A stretch of 59,854 bases of DNA from assembly GCA_033811195.1 (NCBI GenBank), contig JAPXOZ010000013.1, forward strand, positions 1 to 59,854. The letters are read 5' to 3'. The notes under the pieces were generated by a model. That model was not told the origin of the DNA. It ran no database searches and worked only from the letters and a program-made list of their open reading frames with translations. The position numbers and the translations under genes are program-made. Positions 52,020 to 59,854 of the stretch are shown here, one piece after another (position 1 is the first letter of the stretch; each line of letters starts with the position of its first letter). This DNA is from Cacconaster sp033811195 (GTDB lineage: Bacteria > Bacteroidota > Bacteroidia > Bacteroidales > UBA932).

Positions 52020-52521
52020 CAATATATCGCATTGGGGGCTGATTGCCGTGATGATAATCATTCAGATTATCATCTGTGATTATATCTATACGGGCCCTTA
52101 TGTCCATCTGACCCTCCTGCCGTTGATCATCCTCTCAATTCCTACTGAGACCAGCTATCCCAAACTTGCTCTGTTAGCATTTGGAGTCGGTCTCGTAATT
52201 GATCTTATCTCCGACGGAATACTTGGCCTCAACTCTGCTGCGGCAGTAATGACGGCCACCTTTGTAAAACCGGTAAGTTATGCAACAATCAATCGTGATA
52301 GGAGTGACAAACTTGAGCGACTGACTCTCAGCGATGTCGGATTTTTCAGATATTTCAGGTATTCGACATATCTGACACTGATATTTCTTATCACATATAT
52401 CCTATTTGACTGCGCAGGCTTCAGACCGACATCTTTTATATTGATGCGTATAGCCCTAAGTTATGTCGCAAATATTTTAATAATTCTCTTTGTCAGTGTT
52501 ACACTGCTCAACAAGCGTTAA
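52006..52521 (+). CDS. mreD: Rod shape-determining protein MreD
   Basis: A 171-residue membrane protein with about five helices, low sequence conservation as usual for MreD. The identification rests on size, topology and position between mreC and the PBP2 gene. The motif GLVIDLISDGILGLNSA is typical. Its last base is the first base of the next gene's ATG. Confidence 0.92.
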   Translation: MKRNNNISHWGLIAVMIIIQIIICDYIYTGPYVHLTLLPLIILSIPTETSYPKLALLAFGVGLVIDLISDGILGLNSAAAVMTATFVKPVSYATINRDRSDKLERLTLSDVGFFRYFRYSTYLTLIFLITYILFDCAGFRPTSFILMRIALSYVANILIILFVSVTLLNKR

Positions 52522-54368
52522 TGATGGCAATCTCTCGGCAAAGAAAAAATGTGCTTTTATTCTCCATCATCTTCGTCTTCACGTTGATTGTGGTTAGACT
52601 CTTCTATATCCAAATCATAAGTAAATATTACCGCATTAACGCTGAGAATAATGCTCTTAAATATGAAACACTCTACCCTGCCAGAGGACTTATCTTGGAT
52701 CGCAACGGGGAGATTCTTGTTTCAAACAAAATCACCTATGATATTATGGTGACACCCGTAGAGGTGACACATTTCGACACACTGGAATTTTGCTCAATAT
52801 TCGACATAGACACCTCATTTGTCAACTCCAAATTTCGTGAATACCGCAAATACCGTAGCAGAATAGGATTTCAGACGCTTCCTTTCATCAAACAAGTTTC
52901 AGGTGAACATTATAATATATTCATAGAAAAACAGTATAAGTTTCCCGGATTTTCCGGTACACCCAGAACTATACGCACCTACCCAATTGATGCCGGAGGC
53001 AATCTCTACGGATACATCTCAGAAGTGGATGCAGCCTACATCAAAAAAAATCCCGGCTACAGGCAAGGCGACTATGCGGGACGGACCGGCATGGAAATGG
53101 CCTATGAAGAACAACTCCGAGGAGAAAAGGGGTACAACATCTATCTGCGCGATGCACACAACCGCATCAAAGAGCGTTACGAAGAGGGAGAATATGATAA
53201 AGTCGCTATAGCCGGAAAAGATGTGACCAGTACCATTGATGCCGTGCTTCAAGCATACGGAGAACTGCTGATGCAGAACAAAGTGGGCTCTCTGGTAGCA
53301 ATTGAACCCTCTACAGGCGAAATTCTCACTATGGTCTCCAGTCCGGGTCTTGAAACCTCTAAACTAGCTGAAATAAACAAGTATTATCAGGAAATCGTCA
53401 CCGATCCTTACAAGCCTATGTTCAATAGAGCGGTGATGTCACCGCAGCCTCCGGGATCCGTTTTCAAGCTGATAAACGGGCTGATAGGACTGAACGAAGG
53501 GGTAATTACTCCTGCCTCCGCCTATTCTTGCTATGGTGCTTATACAGTCGGCAACCTCAGAGTAGGATGCCACGGACATCCCTCTCCCCTTGACTTTAGA
53601 CGCTCAATAATGATGTCGTGCAACACCTACTACTGCTATGTATTCCGCGCAATCCTCGACAATCCGAAATACGAAAATATCCGCGATTCCTTTACGAAAT
53701 GGAAAGAATATACTGAAAGTTTCGGATTCGGAATGAAGTTGCGCACAGATATTCCTTCTGAGCAGGCAGGCACAATGCCCACTGCTGAGTGGTACGACAA
53801 ACTTCATGGCAAAAACCGCTGGAGATCACTTTCGATCATTTCCTTGGCCATAGGGCAGGGTGAGATTGGCTCTACTCCGCTGCATCTGGCCAATCTGGCA
53901 GCCATAATTGCTAATCGGGGCTGGTTTTTCACCCCACATCTGCAGAAGGATATGCCGGATAATCCAATCGATTCCCGCTTCATAGAGCGTCATTATACGA
54001 TGGTAGACACTACTTGGTTTGAGTATGTGGTGGAAGGCATGTACCTTGCTGTCAACGGTGGTCCGGGAGCCACCGGACGACTTGCAAATGTACCCGGACT
54101 AGATATTTGCGGAAAAACCGGTACAGCACAGAACCCGCACGGCAATGACCACTCAGTATTCATCTGCTTCGCCCCGAAAGATGATCCAAAAATTGCTGTA
54201 GCAGCATATATTGAGAATGCCGGTTTTGGAAGCACCTGGGCTTGCCCTATCTCAGCCCTCCTTGTGGAAAAATACCTAAATGGTGAAATTTCTGAAGGAA
54301 GAAAATGGCTTGAAACAAATATGATAAACGGATACCTGCTCGACAGGGTAACAGTAAGGAGGAGATAA
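52521..54368 (+). CDS. mrdA: Penicillin-binding protein 2
   Basis: Transpeptidase of the elongasome. The 615-residue class B PBP has an N-terminal helix (about residues 11-28), the pedestal region with YPARGLILDRNGEILVSN, and the transpeptidase domain. The active serine is in PPGSVFKL, with MSCN as the SxN motif and KTGTAQ near the C-terminus. It pairs with RodA, whose gene follows 3 bp later. Confidence 0.97.
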   Translation: MMAISRQRKNVLLFSIIFVFTLIVVRLFYIQIISKYYRINAENNALKYETLYPARGLILDRNGEILVSNKITYDIMVTPVEVTHFDTLEFCSIFDIDTSFVNSKFREYRKYRSRIGFQTLPFIKQVSGEHYNIFIEKQYKFPGFSGTPRTIRTYPIDAGGNLYGYISEVDAAYIKKNPGYRQGDYAGRTGMEMAYEEQLRGEKGYNIYLRDAHNRIKERYEEGEYDKVAIAGKDVTSTIDAVLQAYGELLMQNKVGSLVAIEPSTGEILTMVSSPGLETSKLAEINKYYQEIVTDPYKPMFNRAVMSPQPPGSVFKLINGLIGLNEGVITPASAYSCYGAYTVGNLRVGCHGHPSPLDFRRSIMMSCNTYYCYVFRAILDNPKYENIRDSFTKWKEYTESFGFGMKLRTDIPSEQAGTMPTAEWYDKLHGKNRWRSLSIISLAIGQGEIGSTPLHLANLAAIIANRGWFFTPHLQKDMPDNPIDSRFIERHYTMVDTTWFEYVVEGMYLAVNGGPGATGRLANVPGLDICGKTGTAQNPHGNDHSVFICFAPKDDPKIAVAAYIENAGFGSTWACPISALLVEKYLNGEISEGRKWLETNMINGYLLDRVTVRRR

Positions 54369-54371
54369 GCA

Positions 54372-55931
54372 GTGGGAAGATCCATTTATAGAAAACTCGA
54401 CTGGACAATAATCACCTGTTATTTAGTACTGGTGCTCTTTGGATGGATAAATATCTATTCATCTCTCTATCAAGAGGGTGCCACTATATTCGATTTCTCT
54501 ATGGAATATGGCAAGCAGATCATCTGGATAGGAAGTTCAGTGGTACTTGCTCTGCTGATACTTTTTGCCCTGCCTCCAAAGATATACATTGGCTTCGCCT
54601 GGTGGCTCTACGCATTGATGGCGGTGCTGCTGGTGGCGGTTATATTTATCGGAACTAATGTCAAAGGCTCTCACAGCTGGCTGCAGATAGGCAGCATGAG
54701 AGTGCAACCGGCAGAATTTTCTAAAATTACAACCTCTTTGGCGCTAGCCCATCTGATGAGCAGCAAATTTGACTTCAGTTTCAAAAACAAATCGGATGCT
54801 CTAAAGGCATTTCTGGTCTTCTTATTGCCAATGTTAACCATAATTCTTGAAAGAGAGACAGGTACAGCACTGGTCTATCTGGGATTCCTGTTAATGTTTT
54901 ACCGTGAGGGGATGTCGGGATGGACTCTGATTTTTGGATTATCGGTAATCGGCATCTTTATAATGACCCTAATCTTTTCACCTTATTTATCGATTTTGAT
55001 AGTAGTGGGACTGGTGACAGTGTTCGCCTCACTTGTTACACGAAAAAGGTGGGTGGCGGCGGTAATTGTGCCAATAGTTGTGCTGTTGGGATTTATCCCT
55101 TCGTTTATAGGTGATATCGGCACTACTGAGAAACCCGCTGCTGAGATTGTCTCTATAGAGGTTGATGCAGATGATTCCGTAGACAATTTTGCCTCAATTG
55201 CAGATATTGAGAGTTTTTCCACTAAAAGTGAAAGTCCGAGTGCATTTTCAGTTGCCCTCAAGAAATTTTTTGGCAGGTTTCCTATGGAGATCTGGCTGGT
55301 TTTCCTACTGGCACCGTTCATACTCGGATTTCTTATACATTCAATGGTAAAGAGGCAAAAGATATTACGCAATGCGATGTTGAGCATGCTGCTGGGCATA
55401 TGTTTGGTCTTTTCTGTGGATTTTGTCTTTGACAAGGTTCTTAAAGATTACCAGAGAGGGCGTATAGAGGTACTTTTAGGTATGAAGGAAGATCCCATGG
55501 GAGACGGTTACAATGTCCACCAATCGATGATTGCAATTGGTTCCGGAGGGTTCTTCGGTAAAGGATTTCTTCGCGGCACGCAGACCCGTTTTGATTTTGT
55601 GCCGGAACAAACTACGGATTTTATTTTTTGTACCATAGGTGAGGAATGGGGGTTTGTGGGCTCTCTGGCGGTGCTGGCTGTATTCATGGTGTTGCTGATC
55701 AGGCTTATAAATTCTGCTGAAAAACAACGGGATCGTTTTATACGCATATACAGCTATTGCGTTGCATCTATTTTGCTGATGCATATTCTCATAAATGTAG
55801 GAATGACAGTTGGCCTGATGCCTGTAATAGGCATTCCGTTGCCATTTGTAAGTTATGGGGGCAGCAGTCTTTGGGGATTCACTATTCTGCTCTTCATTTA
55901 CGTGCGTCTCGATCTGGAAAGATGGAGGTGA
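54372..55931 (+). CDS. rodA: RodA, SEDS peptidoglycan glycosyltransferase with long central loop
   Basis: SEDS-family polymerase that makes glycan strands with PBP2. It starts with GTG at 54372, 3 bp after mrdA. Conserved parts are GSHSWLQIGSMRVQPAEFSK, ERETGTALVYLGF, GDGYNVHQSMIAIGSGGFFGKGFL, PEQTTDFIF and the closing PLPFVSYGGSSL. At 519 residues it is longer than the usual about 380-residue RodA. The extra length is mostly between about residues 240 and 350, with a Ser/Asp-rich loop (DADDSVDNFASIADIESFS) and added hydrophobic segments. Bacteroidota RodA proteins are often extended here. Confidence 0.95.
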   Translation: MGRSIYRKLDWTIITCYLVLVLFGWINIYSSLYQEGATIFDFSMEYGKQIIWIGSSVVLALLILFALPPKIYIGFAWWLYALMAVLLVAVIFIGTNVKGSHSWLQIGSMRVQPAEFSKITTSLALAHLMSSKFDFSFKNKSDALKAFLVFLLPMLTIILERETGTALVYLGFLLMFYREGMSGWTLIFGLSVIGIFIMTLIFSPYLSILIVVGLVTVFASLVTRKRWVAAVIVPIVVLLGFIPSFIGDIGTTEKPAAEIVSIEVDADDSVDNFASIADIESFSTKSESPSAFSVALKKFFGRFPMEIWLVFLLAPFILGFLIHSMVKRQKILRNAMLSMLLGICLVFSVDFVFDKVLKDYQRGRIEVLLGMKEDPMGDGYNVHQSMIAIGSGGFFGKGFLRGTQTRFDFVPEQTTDFIFCTIGEEWGFVGSLAVLAVFMVLLIRLINSAEKQRDRFIRIYSYCVASILLMHILINVGMTVGLMPVIGIPLPFVSYGGSSLWGFTILLFIYVRLDLERWR

Positions 55932-55937
55932 CACCTA

Positions 55938-55968
55938 TTGGAAAAGAAATAATAACTAATTACCTTTG
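55938..55968 (+). promoter_or_regulatory. gcvP promoter
   Basis: TTG at 55938-55940 and TACCTTTG at 55961-55968 are 20 bp apart, a good Bacteroidota promoter 32 bp before the gcvP ATG. It starts 7 bp after the rodA stop. Confidence 0.65.
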
Positions 55969-56000
55969 TTGAATTGACAACTTTTTTAATTATATAAAAC

Positions 56001-58826
56001 ATGCCACTCAAATTTGTTGACAGACATAATGGTCCGAGAGATTTCCAGGAAAAAAAGATGTTGGAAACACTCGGAGTTTCATCAATTGATGAACTGATAA
56101 AACAGACCGTACCCGAAGACATTCTCTTAAAAGAGCCTTTGGCTTTAGATCCCGCGCTCTCAGAGTACGAATACACAACAAAGCTCAAAGAGACAGCAGC
56201 CCTCAACAAACCTTTCCGATCGATGATAGGAATGGGTTATTACGGTACAGCTTCACCTGCGGTTATCATACGCAATATTTTGGAGAATCCTTCCTGGTAT
56301 ACCTCTTACACCCCATATCAGGCGGAAATTTCACAAGGTCGTCTCGAAGCACTGATCAATTTTCAGACAATGATCTCATCCCTGACAGGATTCGGCCTCT
56401 CCAACTGTTCGATGCTGGACGATGCTACAGCTGCTGCCGAAGCTATGAGAATGATGTACGAACTCCGTAGCCGTGACGCAGTAAGAGCGGGCAAAAATGT
56501 ACTCTTTGTGGATAAAAACATCTTCCCTCAGGTACTGTCGGTACTTGAGACACGTGCAGCTGCTCTCGACATTGAAATAGTTCTCGATGACTATGCTGAG
56601 TATCGATTTGACGAAAAATGCTACGGAGCTATTCTCCAGTACCCGGCAGCAAACGGCGAAGTCAGGGATTACAGCTCATTCTGTGCCAAAGCGCATGAAA
56701 AAGGCATTCTTGTAACCGCATATTGCGACCTTCTGGCACTTGCACTTCTCAAGGAACCAGCTGCCTGGGGCGCAGACATAGCTGTAGGCACAGCCCAAAG
56801 GTTCGGACTTCCGATGGGCTTCGGCGGTCCTACGGCTGGTTTTATAGCTACGTCAGACGCATTCAAACGCAATCTACCCGGCCGTATTGTCGGCGTATCT
56901 GTGGACCGTCACGGTAACCCTGCAGTGCGCCTTGCACTTCAGACCCGCGAGCAGCACATCAAGAGAGAGAGGGCCACATCCAATATTTGCACCGCCACAG
57001 CATTGATGGCTACAATGTCGGGAATGTTCGCTCTATATCATGGTCCAAAAGGGATCCGTAACATAGCGCTGAACGCATACGGCTATGCTCATGCTGTAGC
57101 AGATGTGCTCCGCAGAAACGGCTACAGACTAGCTGCAGAACACTTCTTTGACACCATTGAAATCATCGGAGCAGAAGGTATTGAGTTTGACCCCACCCAA
57201 ATCAACCATAGAGCTGAAGAAGCGGGCATCAACTTCTGCTACACCTCTGACAACACCATAATCATTAGCTTTGATGAACTTTCCAACTCCGAGGAGGCAT
57301 CCCTTATTGGACGCATATTCGGCTGCGTAGATCTCTGCCCAGGCATTTCCACAGAGCCTACGTTTATGAATAGAGAAACACCTATCCTGACCTCCGAAAT
57401 ATTTAGCAAATACCACTCTGAGACAGAGATGATGCGCTACATAAAGAAACTTGAGCGCCGCGACATCTCACTCACCCACTCCATGATACCTCTTGGTAGC
57501 TGCACAATGAAACTTAATGCAGCGGTAGAAGTGATGCCTATGAGCTGGAGTGAGTTCGGTAATGTACACCCATTCGCACCAACTGATCAGGTGGAAGGCT
57601 CGCTACAGGTAATAAAGGAATTGGAGCATGACCTTGCAGTAATTACCGGATTTGACGGTTGCTCACTACAGCCCAACAGCGGTGCTGCAGGAGAGTTTGC
57701 AGGACTTATGGCCATCCGAGCATATCACCAAGCCAATGATGAGGGACATCGCAATATAATAATAATCCCAACCTCTGCACACGGAACCAATCCCGCTTCT
57801 GCAGCTATGGCAGGCTACAATATTGTACTTGTAGGCTGTGACGACAAGGGAAATATAGACGTTAATGAACTTCGTGAAAAAGCAGTCGCCAATCGCGACA
57901 ATCTGGCCGGAATAATGATCACCTATCCCTCCACCCACGGTGTTTTTGAGGTCTCAATTCGTGAAATTTGTAACATAATCCATGAAAACGGAGGTCAGGT
58001 CTATATGGACGGTGCCAATATGAATGCCCAAGTAGGTCTTACCAACCCTGGTTATATCGGTGCTGACGTATGCCATCTAAACCTTCACAAGACATTCGCA
58101 ATGCCTCATGGCGGCGGCGGTCCCGGTGTAGGTCCCATCTGTGTGGCAAAACACCTAACTCCCTTTCTCCCCGGACACCCAGTATTACCTGAGTGCGGTG
58201 GAGTCAATATAACCGCAGTTTCTGCTGCTCCCTACGGCAGCCCTCTGCTGCTTCCAATTACTCACGCTTATATAAAATTACTTGGTGCAGATGGACTTCG
58301 TAAGGCTACTGAAGTCGCCATTCTCAATGCCAATTATATGGCTGTGCAACTGGAACCGGAACTTAAAACTCTCTATACCGGTGATAAAGGCCGTGTTGCT
58401 CATGAATGCATCGTCGACTTCAGACATTTCCGTTCAGAATATGGAGTGGATGCAACCGATATAGCAAAGCGTCTAATGGACTTTGGGTTTCACGCCCCGA
58501 CACTCTCATTTCCCGTACATGAGACATTGATGGTAGAGCCCACAGAGAGTGAATCGCTCCCTGAACTCGACAGATTTATAGAGGCACTGAAGTATATCGT
58601 GGCCGAATGTGAGGACATTAAGGCCGGACGACTTGACAAGGATGATAACCCCGTTAAAATGGCGCCACATACAGCATGTGAAGTTTGCTCAGATGAATGG
58701 ACGCATCCATACACTCGCAAACAAGCCGCATACCCTCTCGAGTGGATCCGTGATAATAAGTTCTGGCCACATGTTGCTCGTGTAGACAGTGGTTATGGAG
58801 ACAGAAATCTTGTAACTACGGTGTAG
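56001..58826 (+). CDS. gcvP: Glycine dehydrogenase (P-protein of the glycine cleavage system)
   Basis: PLP enzyme that decarboxylates glycine and passes aminomethyl to the H-protein. The single-chain 941-residue form combines the N-terminal and C-terminal halves that are split in some bacteria. The N-half begins RHNGPRDFQEKKMLETLG and has FRSMIGMGYYGT. The C-half has the PLP lysine in NLHKTFAMPHGGGGPGVGPI, plus SAHGTNPASAAMAGY. It stands alone with its own promoter; gcvT and gcvH are not in the window. Its stop codon lies inside a perfect palindrome. Confidence 0.97.
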   Translation: MPLKFVDRHNGPRDFQEKKMLETLGVSSIDELIKQTVPEDILLKEPLALDPALSEYEYTTKLKETAALNKPFRSMIGMGYYGTASPAVIIRNILENPSWYTSYTPYQAEISQGRLEALINFQTMISSLTGFGLSNCSMLDDATAAAEAMRMMYELRSRDAVRAGKNVLFVDKNIFPQVLSVLETRAAALDIEIVLDDYAEYRFDEKCYGAILQYPAANGEVRDYSSFCAKAHEKGILVTAYCDLLALALLKEPAAWGADIAVGTAQRFGLPMGFGGPTAGFIATSDAFKRNLPGRIVGVSVDRHGNPAVRLALQTREQHIKRERATSNICTATALMATMSGMFALYHGPKGIRNIALNAYGYAHAVADVLRRNGYRLAAEHFFDTIEIIGAEGIEFDPTQINHRAEEAGINFCYTSDNTIIISFDELSNSEEASLIGRIFGCVDLCPGISTEPTFMNRETPILTSEIFSKYHSETEMMRYIKKLERRDISLTHSMIPLGSCTMKLNAAVEVMPMSWSEFGNVHPFAPTDQVEGSLQVIKELEHDLAVITGFDGCSLQPNSGAAGEFAGLMAIRAYHQANDEGHRNIIIIPTSAHGTNPASAAMAGYNIVLVGCDDKGNIDVNELREKAVANRDNLAGIMITYPSTHGVFEVSIREICNIIHENGGQVYMDGANMNAQVGLTNPGYIGADVCHLNLHKTFAMPHGGGGPGVGPICVAKHLTPFLPGHPVLPECGGVNITAVSAAPYGSPLLLPITHAYIKLLGADGLRKATEVAILNANYMAVQLEPELKTLYTGDKGRVAHECIVDFRHFRSEYGVDATDIAKRLMDFGFHAPTLSFPVHETLMVEPTESESLPELDRFIEALKYIVAECEDIKAGRLDKDDNPVKMAPHTACEVCSDEWTHPYTRKQAAYPLEWIRDNKFWPHVARVDSGYGDRNLVTTV

Positions 58827-58834
58827 TTACAAGA
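58808..58834. repeat. 12-bp-arm palindrome spanning the gcvP stop codon
   Basis: TCTTGTAACTAC and GTAGTTACAAGA are perfect reverse complements separated by GGT. The left arm encodes the last gcvP codons, and the stop TAG is inside the right arm. It has no T-run after it, so it does not look like a normal intrinsic terminator. It directly abuts the repeat locus. Confidence 0.85.
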
Positions 58835-58957
58835 GGTGCGGGGTACGAGTTCCGCGGTGCGGGGGCGATTTCCGCGGTAAACCCCGCAACTCGCAACCCG
58901 AACTTCGCAACACGCAACACGCAACCAGCACCACTACATACTACACACTACATACTC
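58835..58957. repeat. 7-bp-period repeat locus 2
   Basis: The first half is G-rich (GGGTACG, CGGTGCG units). The second half, 58881-58957, is eleven in-phase heptamers: units like AACACGC and AACTCGC, then CATACTA and CACACTA. Read on the minus strand, the order (TAGTATG-like units, then GCGTGTT-like units) is the same as at 40317-40407. TGCGGGG (58858-58864) can pair with CCCCGCA (58882-58888), so part of it may fold. No gene in it. Confidence 0.85.
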
Positions 58958-58970
58958 AGTAAAAACAGAA

Positions 58971-59002
58971 ATGGCCGACTTAAAATCGGCCATCTCTTTT
59001 TT
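58971..59002. terminator. Bidirectional intrinsic terminator between gcvP and rplQ
   Basis: ATGGCCGA and TCGGCCAT form an 8-bp stem around a 7-nt loop (58971-58993), followed by a T-rich run to 59002 on the plus strand and a T-rich stretch on the minus strand. It can end both the gcvP and the rplQ transcripts. Confidence 0.88.
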
Positions 59003-59018
59003 ACGTCACTCTTATTAG

Positions 59019-59678
59019 TTACGCGTTTCCGGTCTTTCTCGGAGCGGAAACTTTCTTGACAGGAGCTTTTGCAGCCACTTTGCCGGTGCTCTTTGGAGCT
59101 GCTTTGGGGGCTACTTTTGATGCTGCTTTAGGAGCTGCTTTTTTAGTAGCCGGCTTAGTTGCCTTTGGAACTTTAACTTCAGCCTCCTCTGCGCTCACCT
59201 CTGCACTCTTACCCTCAACCTTTTCTGTGGTTGTCTCTGCACTCTTCCTTGAGCGACCACGGCGGGTAGCAGGTTTCTTTGCACTCTCTTTTGCGGGTGC
59301 ATCAGCCTCGAGCACTGCCTTGTTGAAGTCCACCAACTCGATATATGCCATGTTAGCTCCGTCACCAAGACGGAAACAGTTTTTAATAATGCGTGTATAT
59401 CCACCCGGGCGATCCGCAATCTTAGGAGCAACAACACGGAATAGCTCAGCAACCGCCTCTTTCTGCTTCAGATAGCTGAAAACTATACGGCGCGAGTGTG
59501 TTGTATCCTCCTTTGACTTGGTGATAAGCGGCTCAACATACTCTCTCAGGACTTTGGCCTTTTCGAGAGTGGTCTCAATCCTCTTATGGAGGATGAGAGA
59601 TGATGCCATGTTGGCAAGCATCGCCTTACGGTGTCCGCTCTTGCGTCCTAAACTCTTTATTGATCTATTGTGCCTCAT
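59019..59678 (-). CDS. rplQ: Ribosomal protein L17 with long basic C-terminal tail
   Basis: Large-subunit protein L17. The first about 125 residues match the family: MRHNRSIKSLGRKSGHRKAM, LILHKRIETTLEKAK, and GGYTRIIKN-like blocks. The remaining about 94 residues are a low-complexity Lys/Ala/Pro tail (KATKPATKKAAPKAASK type), similar in composition to histone H1 tails. Bacteroidota L17 proteins are often extended, but 219 residues is long. Its ATG overlaps the rpoA end by 14 bp. Standard alpha-operon order rpoA-rplQ. Confidence 0.96.
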   Translation of the reverse strand: MRHNRSIKSLGRKSGHRKAMLANMASSLILHKRIETTLEKAKVLREYVEPLITKSKEDTTHSRRIVFSYLKQKEAVAELFRVVAPKIADRPGGYTRIIKNCFRLGDGANMAYIELVDFNKAVLEADAPAKESAKKPATRRGRSRKSAETTTEKVEGKSAEVSAEEAEVKVPKATKPATKKAAPKAASKVAPKAAPKSTGKVAAKAPVKKVSAPRKTGNA

Positions 59679-59854
59679 TTTCTTGTGCTTTTATTTCAAT
59701 ATTATACTTAGTAATATCCATTCCGAAGTTCAGTTTCAATCTATCCATGAGCATATCGATCTCATTGAGAGATTTCTTGCCGAAGTTTCTGAATTTCATC
59801 AAATCTGTCCTCTGATGACCAACCAGGTCGGCAAATGTCTCAATATTTACGGCT
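59665..59854 (-). CDS. rpoA: RNA polymerase subunit alpha, C-terminal fragment
   Basis: Only the last about 63 codons are in the window. The sequence includes the alpha-CTD helix-hairpin-helix segment FRNFGKKSLNEIDMLMDRL. It ends in IKAQENEAQ, and its TAG stop (59665-59667) lies 14 bp inside rplQ. The fragment is enough for a certain identification and offers an in-window comparison for the alpha-CTD-like domain at 36414. Confidence 0.95.
   Translation of the reverse strand, partial: AVNIETFADLVGHQRTDLMKFRNFGKKSLNEIDMLMDRLKLNFGMDITKYNIEIKAQENEAQ

Overview
The window looks like a chromosomal segment of an anaerobic Bacteroidota bacterium, most likely of the order Bacteroidales. Three things support this. 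Most identifiable transcription starts carry the Bacteroidota -7 box TAnnTTTG. Bacteroidota-typical families are present (GSCFA, GxDLY-SGNH esterase, MG2-type alpha-2-macroglobulin, short-chain threonine dehydrogenase, Rnf complex). The rpoA-rplQ and mreBCD-mrdA-rodA arrangements are also present. Almost everything is core housekeeping and gene density is high. There are no rRNA or tRNA genes, CRISPR arrays, transposases or phage genes.

Layout. Positions 1-9078 form one long leftward transcription unit: two M23 peptidases, a MerR-type regulator, a NIF3 protein, a zinc-ribbon coiled-coil protein, dnaB, a DUF3108 protein, rseC and the start of an Rnf operon (rnfB, rnfC, partial rnfD). Positions 9099-14839 run rightward: alaS, an unusual lptF/G-fmt gene fusion, and a thiamine pyrophosphokinase. 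Positions 14840-16557 are an AT-rich islet of three small exported proteins of unknown function. Positions 16558-24151 hold threonine dehydrogenase, queG, a GSCFA protein and a very large alpha-2-macroglobulin-like protein. Positions 24237-27757 are tgt, an lptF/G permease and a nucleoside-type MFS transporter, closed by a strong bidirectional terminator.

Positions 27850-32271 are a leftward miaA, SGNH esterase, META-like lipoprotein and orphan 656-residue lipoprotein group. smpB and a TM2 protein follow, then the leftward pgk, methyltransferase and lgt group. At 36414 lies a rightward protein that appears to combine RNA-polymerase-related modules (alpha-CTD-like, sigma region 4-like and HARE-like). 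Positions 37984-44953 carry PBP1A, ddl, prmC, a repeat locus, nagA and a nagA paralogue that has lost its catalytic residues. topA, an Lrp/AsnC regulator with a palindromic operator, ispD, purH and the rod-shape cluster mreBCD-mrdA-rodA follow. The window ends with gcvP, a second repeat locus, rplQ with a long basic tail, and the 3' end of rpoA.

The observations most worth a second look are: (i) the lptF/G-fmt fusion; (ii) the alpha-CTD/sigma4/HARE-like protein; (iii) the NagA pseudoenzyme next to an intact NagA; and (iv) two noncoding loci (about 40317-40620 and 58835-58957) built on a strict 7-bp period. The two repeat loci share block order and the same orientation relative to the gene upstream. 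All functional assignments come from reading motifs; no database search was run.
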